From the NCBI RefSeq assembly GCF_000234665.1, contig NC_018328.1, positions 372,001 through 436,000 of the forward strand: a stretch of DNA of 64,000 bases, in the 5' to 3' direction. A program made the position numbers and the translations under genes. The DNA is from Leishmania mexicana MHOM/GT/2001/U1103 (taxonomy: Eukaryota; Euglenozoa; Kinetoplastea; Trypanosomatida; Trypanosomatidae). The first letter of the stretch is position 1. Each line of letters opens with the position of its first letter. The notes under the pieces were generated by a model. That model had not been told where the DNA came from, searched no databases, and saw only the letters and a list, made by a program, of their open reading frames with translations. Shown here in pieces: positions 58,554 through 64,000 of the stretch.

Positions 58554-59528
58554 ATGGAATGGGCCGATGACGTCGTCAACCGGCCGCGACGCCCCAATGC
58601 AGGGAGTCGCCTGCAAGAACTGCTGGCGAATGGCTTGGATGAAGAAGAGGAGAAGGCGCTGCGGGCGCTGAGCGACGCCTCCTCCGACACAAGCTTCACC
58701 CTCAGTAGTGACGAGGAGACGGTGGACGAGGTTGAGAGCGACTTCGACGCCGAGGAGGTCGGTGGCACGCTGGAGGGGGAGGATGTGGAAACGGAGGCCT
58801 TAGTGCGCCGTGCAGAGCGGCAGGAGCGGCAGCTGGAGCGCCGGAAGAAGCTACAGCGCTCACAGAACTTCTCCAAGGTGGCGGCGCGTGATCGAGCGCA
58901 GCGACTGCAAAGCACGAAGAGGCAGGAGAAGCGACAGCGCGGTACGGACGAGGCCGACCGAGTTCCTCGACAGCGGCAGCCGCGCAAAGATGGAGCCGTC
59001 CCTGAGAACGATGACGAGGACAGGGAGGAAGAGGATGACGAGGACGGGAGCGACGACGCCATTGACCTGCGCCAGCGGGTGCGGCATCGGCCAGTCCCCA
59101 CAATACCGTGCAGCCAGCGTCTAGCGGAGGCGCACGCGCGTGCCGCGGCGTTACGGGCCGCGCAGGCTGCCGCAGAAATCCCAAGGGATGGTAACGCTGA
59201 AGGCGGCAGCATTAGCGGCGGCGCCGGCGTCATGCACACCCATCGGGGATTTAACGTGTTAAAGACGCGGCAACGGGCTCGGCGTCGGCAGCACAACAGC
59301 AGCAGCACTACGGGGCAGTCTGCGTGGGAAGCGAGGGTGGCGCTGTCTGCACTAGTAGAGGGCACCATGTCGGAGCCGATGCCAGTGTGTGTGTCTCCAC
59401 GCATTGCACTCTACGAAGGCATCCCGCAACGAGTGGGGTACAGCAGCGGGGCGTCCGTGCTTCAGTGCTTCCGCGTCCCCACTGTCGTATCCTTTTCAAC
59501 TGCACTGCCCCCAGTGCTGCAGCCCTGA
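58554..59528 (+). CDS. YL1/VPS72-like chromatin protein lacking the YL1_C domain
   Basis: The predicted 324-residue protein has an N-terminal signature matching YL1/VPS72, the H2A.Z-binding subunit of SWR1-type remodellers. RPRRPNAGSRLQELLANG resembles the family's RR-x2-AG-x-R-x3-LL motif, and an acidic patch ending DEVESDFDAEE resembles its DEVDSDFD. A basic helical region follows (RRAERQERQLERRKKLQRSQ on), then a second acidic run. The C-terminal end (RIALYEGIPQRVGYSSG to VSFSTALPPVLQP) contains a possible counterpart of the family's 'FITFSD' strand. The usual YL1_C module (CPVT...YRDP) does not follow in any frame I checked. The frame begins upstream with TTG; ATG 58554 is preferred. Expected role is nuclear H2A.Z deposition, by inference. 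Confidence 0.5.
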   Translation: MEWADDVVNRPRRPNAGSRLQELLANGLDEEEEKALRALSDASSDTSFTLSSDEETVDEVESDFDAEEVGGTLEGEDVETEALVRRAERQERQLERRKKLQRSQNFSKVAARDRAQRLQSTKRQEKRQRGTDEADRVPRQRQPRKDGAVPENDDEDREEEDDEDGSDDAIDLRQRVRHRPVPTIPCSQRLAEAHARAAALRAAQAAAEIPRDGNAEGGSISGGAGVMHTHRGFNVLKTRQRARRRQHNSSSTTGQSAWEARVALSALVEGTMSEPMPVCVSPRIALYEGIPQRVGYSSGASVLQCFRVPTVVSFSTALPPVLQP

Positions 59529-60247
59529 AAAGGACGCACAGAACGATGGATTCGGAGCGCCCAGGCGCTCGGCATCGGCCCCCCTCCCCCGTACCTCTTT
59601 GTTGAGTTGCACGTGAGAGCGTGTGTGTGTGTGTTGGTGTGTGTGTTCCTCTCATCCACATACCCTGCCGGTACATGCGAAAACGAATGACGAGTGATGC
59701 GAAGGAAATCGATGTTTGTTTTTTCTTCCGAAAAGGGGCAGCTAGTTGGCAGGTGCTGTGACGAACACCATCCCTGGGTAGCACCGTGAAACCTGTCCAC
59801 TTCTCTGGTTGTAGCGCCGCACCCCGTCCACCCTCCCCCCTTCACCCACCTACTCCCCTATGCATGCTACAACACGCCACACGATGGCGCCCTCTCTCTC
59901 TTCCCGTTTTCACGATACCACCCTCTTCTCTTCCTCCTCCCTCTCTCTACCCCCTTCCGTGTTTTTGATTCACCACATCCACAAACGCCTCCCCCCCCCA
60001 TACACACACATGCAACCCGCTAATACACCTTCTCCTCTCAATCATCTCCCCGTGTCTCCCCCCTCTCCACCGTCAGCAGCCATTCTCGTGCAGCTTGTCA
60101 CGCGCCGAATTCATCCATCCCCCTCTCCCCACCCCCTCTCTGCGTCATCCTACTCAACAGCTTCCATACGCCGTGCAGCCTTTTTCTTCGGTTTGCCACG
60201 CCCTCGATAAGCAGTGGATCCGCATACCCTAACCGTACAAGGCAGCC
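59529..60247. other. Intergenic spacer
   Basis: The right half (59820-60180) is strongly C/T-rich with several possible acceptors before eIF1. GT repeats occur at 59615-59645. No gene seen. Confidence 0.6.
60041..60076 (+). promoter_or_regulatory. Candidate spliced-leader acceptor for the eIF1 gene
   Basis: A C/T tract ends in CGTCAG, with AG at 60075-60076, predicting a ~171-nt 5'UTR. Confidence 0.4.
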
Positions 60248-60571
60248 ATGGAGGACACCGTCGAGGCCATTGTGAACCAGCAGCGCGAGACGGAGCGAGC
60301 CGTCTTGGGCGGACAGAAAGTGCACATCCGCGTGCAGCAGCGCAAGGGCAAGAAGTTTGTGACGACGGTTCAGGGGCTTAACCAGAAGCTCAACTTCCGC
60401 CGCATCAACCGCGAGTTCCAGCGCCGCTGGGGCTGCAACGGGACTGTGATCAGCACTCCTGACGCCGGAACCGTCATCCAGCTGCAGGGCAACTGGAGCG
60501 AGAACATCAAGCAGTTCCTCTTAGACGAGCACATGGCGACAGAGAACAACCTCGAGATTCACTCTCTGTAG
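60248..60571 (+). CDS. SUI1: Translation initiation factor eIF1 (SUI1)
   Basis: The 107-residue protein is the full length typical of eIF1. The SUI1 fold is evident: KVHIRVQQRKGKKFVTTVQGL, then NFRRINREFQRRWGCNGTV and VIQLQGNWSENIKQFL. eIF1 binds the 40S subunit near the P site and enforces AUG recognition during scanning. The divergent short N-terminal tail (MEDTVEAIVNQQ) precedes the fold as in other eukaryotes. The ATG at 60248 fits the family start. It is followed by an unusually long spacer. Confidence 0.95.
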   Translation: MEDTVEAIVNQQRETERAVLGGQKVHIRVQQRKGKKFVTTVQGLNQKLNFRRINREFQRRWGCNGTVISTPDAGTVIQLQGNWSENIKQFLLDEHMATENNLEIHSL

Positions 60572-63310
60572 CAAGGGTCACGGAATGGACAAGAAACTCA
60601 AGAGAGCAAGAGAAGGCGCGACGGCGTCATGTCTGTCGTGGCCATCTGTGCTCTGTCGTTGGAGCTGCATACGCGCAGATGGCTCGTTATGGGCAGCTCC
60701 GGAGGGAGAAGGGAGAGGGGCGCTGCGTGACCGTTACAGAGTGCGTGTGAGAAGGAGGGCCGCCGCCCCCCCCCTCCCCCTCGGCACCCATGCACGCACA
60801 CACACACACATACACCACACACACACGAGGGCCACGCAACAGCCAGGATGGCTGCCCCTTCAATGCGTAGCCCTTTTGTGAGCGCGTGTGTCGGTTTCCG
60901 ACCCCCTCCCCTCTTTCTCCTCCCTCCGCCTCCCTTGTCCCTGTCTGCATATACACCCATCGGATGTGCGGACGGTGTGTGATTCCTGATGCGTGTCCAC
61001 GAGGACCCTCACCGATAAGGTGGAATGTCTAGCCACGTGTGCGTGCGTGCGTGCAGCAGCATGTGCGGTGAAGGTGGTTTGGGTAGGTACTCTCCTAGTG
61101 AACCCGAAATCAAGGGGAGGGAGGGGGGATGGAGGGTGCGGTGACGAAGGAGTGTGTATGTGTCTACGGTTCTAATTAACGTAAATGGAGGAAGCGACGT
61201 ACTACAAGCCTTCTCTCGCGCACCGCCGTAGCCACCGGCACACAAGTACACACAGCGAGCGACTTGTCTCCTCCTCCATTGTTTGCCGCGTAAGCTAGTG
61301 TGTGTGTGTGCGTGTGTGCGTGTGTCGATCTGGTGCGGCGAGGGGAGTAGAGAGCAGGAGAAAGCGTGCGGAGGGAGGAGTTAGAGGAACCTCCGCTCTT
61401 TCTCTTGCCTTCAGTGTGTAAAAGCAGCGAAGAAGCAAGCAGAAAAGGGCAGCAGCACCCCAACCGTCGCGGCACTCTCTCGCTCGCTCTCTCAGGATCT
61501 CTCGCACTCGCCCCTGCACACGACCCTAAGACCACAGAGACGGCGGTGATGACGGCACAGTCGCGGCATACGTGGAGGGAGCGCGCAGAAACATGAGAAA
61601 AGCGATGAGGACGGCATCCTCTGTCATTCCAACGCAGAAAAAAAAACCCAATGACCAGCAGGCAGCGAGAGCAGCGCGACACAAGTGCGTGCGCCCCCCC
61701 CCGGCATTCTCATGCACGTACGTGTTTAACATGCATCTCCTCACCGCTCGTCTCCCCTCATTTCTCCGACCTCACCACCTCCACCCGTCTTGCTCTTGCT
61801 CTCGCTTTTTTGTTTCACTCCCACCCTACCCCCTCCCAAACATCATTCCCTGTGTGCCACACACACACACACACGCACATGCAAACGTACAAACACCGTC
61901 GCTGCTCACGCCCTGTCAGTCTCTTCGACCTCCTCCCTCCCTCCCCCTCCTTGGTTCGCCCTTGTCGGTTCACAGCCCCCTCCCTTCCTCCCACTACCCT
62001 CTCCACCTCCTCAGCGCACATTCACCGCCCATAGCCCTACTTCTCTCTCTCTTCCGTATCGGTGTGTCTGTGCCTGAGAGACGTCAAGCGGCCGCAGCAG
62101 CCATTCGTAGCCGCAAAGAACGAGGCGATACACACACACGCACGCACACACACACACGGTGTGGCGTGCACGAGAGAAGGGTTTACCGTCAAGTGGTCTC
62201 CGGAAACTGCAGCAATCAGTGAAAGCGGGGAGAAAGAACAACACACAAACAAGGACAGACAACTCCCTCCCTCCTTTGGGGGCGTGAGTGCGTGTCGAAC
62301 ACTGTGTCGTACACATCACCTCTCGACTCCTCCTCCCCTCCTCCTCACCAACGCATGCACGCACGTGCCTACATATCCTCTCTCTGTGACGGCCTGACAG
62401 TGGTACGCATTGTGCCCTCTTAGTATACACTCCTCCCCCCTCCCTTCCCTTTTTCGTTGTCGGTGCTGTGCTGTGTATGTGTGGAAGCTGAGCCATTGCC
62501 TGTGCGTGTGTGCGCTCGTGTATACAGATAGTCTCCTTAGGTGACGATCATAGCCGTTTTGTGTGTGCGCGTGTGTGTACCTCCCTCCCTCCGAGTGTCT
62601 GTTGGCTCCGAAGCAGCGTACGAGACGTAGAAGGCAATTGTGTGATCAGCATCTCTCTCTCTCCCTCCCCTCCCTCCACACACACACACACGCCCACACG
62701 TCCACGCACACCCTCCCATTGTTTGGTCGCCGTAGTCTTTTCTCGGTCTCCCCGTGGGTGTGGGTGTGTCCGTCCGGGATCACTTGTACGTCCTCTGAGC
62801 CGCATTGCTTCTTGGGAGCAGCCCGGAAAATCACCTTCTCTAGCCCACAGTGCACTGTTCCGCATCCTAAAAAGCTCATCTTCTACGCCGGTGTTTCGCA
62901 CCGGCTTCTACGCGCACACACACGCGTGCGCGCACGAGCACTCAAACAACTCGCGCTCTCACCCTCCCCACACCCGTCCCCGACCGCCTCTTGTCGAGGG
63001 AGGGGGTGCTTGGTTGGAGGCTCGACGCGCACGCAGCGACCACGCCATTACGTGAAAGTGCGCGGTCGCTCGAGAGATCCTGAAAAGGAGAAGTAGAAAA
63101 CAAAACAAAAAGCGGAGGAGGCGCGCCACAGTCGGTGAGCCGAGCGACACAGTGCGGCAGCGACATTCACAGGTCATGTGAGCCATCATCACCGTCCGCA
63201 ACGGCACTCGATCAGCGAATTTAGAGGTGAAGAGCGCTGCAGGACGCAAGGCGGGCCAACTGAGAAGTAAAACAACGGAAAGAAAGAAGCGAGGAACCTT
63301 AGCCGGCGCC
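60572..63310. other. Long (2.7-kb) intergenic spacer
   Basis: The longest gene-free stretch in the window. It contains many CA/GT microsatellites (about 60795-60828, 61300-61325, 61859-61876, 62131-62158 and 62680-62692) and C/T-rich blocks (60895-60940, 61920-62060 and 62430-62455). Frames inside it (for example 61572-62222 and 62510-63055) translate to low-complexity His/Thr/Ser/Pro sequence. It may be mostly 3'UTR of eIF1 plus the 5' region of the next gene. A purine-rich stretch (63065-63115) lies near its right end. Confidence 0.5.
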
Positions 63311-64000
63311 ATGCCCATCAACCCCGAGTACATACCCTTGCCGAAGAGCAAGGAGATGTTCGCGATTGCATCGTGGCGTGACTCTCCAGGGCTGAACACG
63401 GCGCCGCCCGCACACCCTGGCGTGTCCGGCAGCCCGCATCTTGCTTCACTGGATGCTCTGCGGAACGGCAAGGGTATGGCCGGGATGTACGCGGCGGCAA
63501 CACACACCACCAATACCACGAATACAGTAGCGGCAGCTGGTGCCTCGCTCCTCCCCCCCGCCGGCGGCACGGCGGAGGACAGCAAGGACGCTGCCAAGAG
63601 CAAGGCCCCCCTGGCCGCGGCAGCAGGCAAGAAGAAGAAGCGCAAGCCCGGGTCGGGAGCAACGACGAGCGCGGCGAGTGCAGCAGGATCTGGCGTCCGC
63701 CCAGACGACGTGGACGACTTCTTTGTGCACATCTTCCTCCCCTCCTGCGCCTCGGTGCAGACGCTGGAGTTCGAGCTGCATGCGCAGACAACGCCGCTCA
63801 AGAGCATCGAGGTGGGTCTGCCCAAAATCTTGTTCCCACGCAAGCCCGCTGGCGGCGACGCGAGCCTCCCCACGACCACAACGTTGGCCCCGGCAGTCGC
63901 ATCCACCAAAGTCGTCTCTTCGCCTTCGTGCACGCCGGCAGTGAATCCCGCGAACAACGAGCTTAGCCTCCCGCTCATGTCCCTGCCTCCGGCGGACCTC
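63311..64000 (+). CDS. Unknown protein (3' partial, cut by window edge)
   Basis: An ATG at 63311 opens a frame of 230 codons with no stop before the window ends. The start MPINPEYIPLPKSKEMFAIA looks structured, followed by an Ala/Thr/Gly-rich linker. A Lys-rich patch (AGKKKKRKPGSG) follows, then VDDFFVHIFLPSCASVQTLE and FELHAQTTPLKSIEVGLPKI, which read as a folded beta-rich domain. It is otherwise Ala/Ser/Pro-rich. I recognise no family from this part. GC3-rich codons and the switch from spacer to regular codon use support a real gene. Confidence 0.6.
   Translation, partial: MPINPEYIPLPKSKEMFAIASWRDSPGLNTAPPAHPGVSGSPHLASLDALRNGKGMAGMYAAATHTTNTTNTVAAAGASLLPPAGGTAEDSKDAAKSKAPLAAAAGKKKKRKPGSGATTSAASAAGSGVRPDDVDDFFVHIFLPSCASVQTLEFELHAQTTPLKSIEVGLPKILFPRKPAGGDASLPTTTTLAPAVASTKVVSSPSCTPAVNPANNELSLPLMSLPPADL

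Noticed and set aside
61572..62222. 216-codon frame in the long spacer after eIF1
   Set aside because: Composition follows the pyrimidine tracts and CA repeats. No domain, and no codon-use change from the surrounding spacer.
62959..63978. 339-codon - strand frame at the right end
   Set aside because: It is antisense to the well-formed partial gene at 63311 and has no recognisable product.
1..64000. tRNA, rRNA, snoRNA clusters, CRISPR arrays or a strand-switch region
   Set aside because: None seen by eye. No regularly spaced direct repeats with unique spacers, and no change of coding strand anywhere.

Overview
The window reads as a trypanosomatid nuclear chromosome segment, most likely Leishmania. 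Twenty protein-coding genes (two cut by the window edges) all lie on the + strand. They are intronless, GC-rich and separated by 0.5-2.7 kb spacers full of pyrimidine tracts and CA/GT/TA microsatellites, as expected for a polycistronic unit resolved by spliced-leader trans-splicing. Three copies of a roughly 500-550 bp element sit in 3' flanks and look like SIDER-type degenerate retroposons. No strand switch, tRNA, rRNA or CRISPR was seen. Species cannot be fixed by eye.

Layout. 1-4420: 3' part of a TRAPPC10/Trs130-like trafficking subunit. 5262-6563: membrane protein with a C-terminal J domain, followed by SIDER-like copy A. 8162-9745: CRT-like transporter. 11116-14382: DEAH helicase of Prp16 type. 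15738-19322: formin with a degenerate PTEN-like N-terminus. 19818-20522: small protein with a C2HC knuckle. 21993-22745: single-pass membrane protein. 23511-26279: protein of unknown function. 27755-30283: cysteine-rich PLAC8-like protein. 31216-34653: coiled-coil protein with CxxC motifs. 35558-36700: EF-hand protein with a presequence-like N-terminus. 37416-41951: T7-like mitochondrial RNA polymerase. 43075-46005: second coiled-coil protein. 47253-48029: unknown gene lying between two nearly identical SIDER-like copies (B and C). 49743-53264: very large protein that appears to be a duplicated AAGAB/p34 adaptin-binding protein. 53814-54572: SURF6/Rrp14-like. 55141-57003: TMBIM5/GHITM-like gene whose 5' end appears twice around a 100-N gap. 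58554-59528: YL1/VPS72-like protein. 60248-60571: eIF1 (SUI1). 63311-end: unknown gene cut by the window edge.

The genes do not form a functional operon. They are housekeeping and lineage-specific genes sharing one transcription unit: membrane traffic (TRAPP, AAGAB-like), RNA processing and ribosome biogenesis (Prp16, SURF6), chromatin (YL1), translation start (eIF1), mitochondrion (RNA polymerase, TMBIM5-like, perhaps the EF-hand protein) and cytoskeleton (formin, coiled coils). Regulation is expected at trans-splicing/polyadenylation and in 3'UTRs, where the SIDER-like elements lie.

Most noteworthy: (1) the duplicated Ras-like AAGAB-type architecture; (2) a single gene bracketed by ~99% identical direct repeats, able in principle to be excised or amplified; (3) an apparent false duplication at an assembly gap; (4) a PTEN-like formin head with a broken phosphatase loop; (5) an unusual tyrosine in motif A of the mitochondrial RNA polymerase. 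Start codons were chosen as the first plausible ATG after a pyrimidine tract, because many open frames run on upstream through low-complexity spacer. Identities given are by eye or from memory of family sequences, not from searches.
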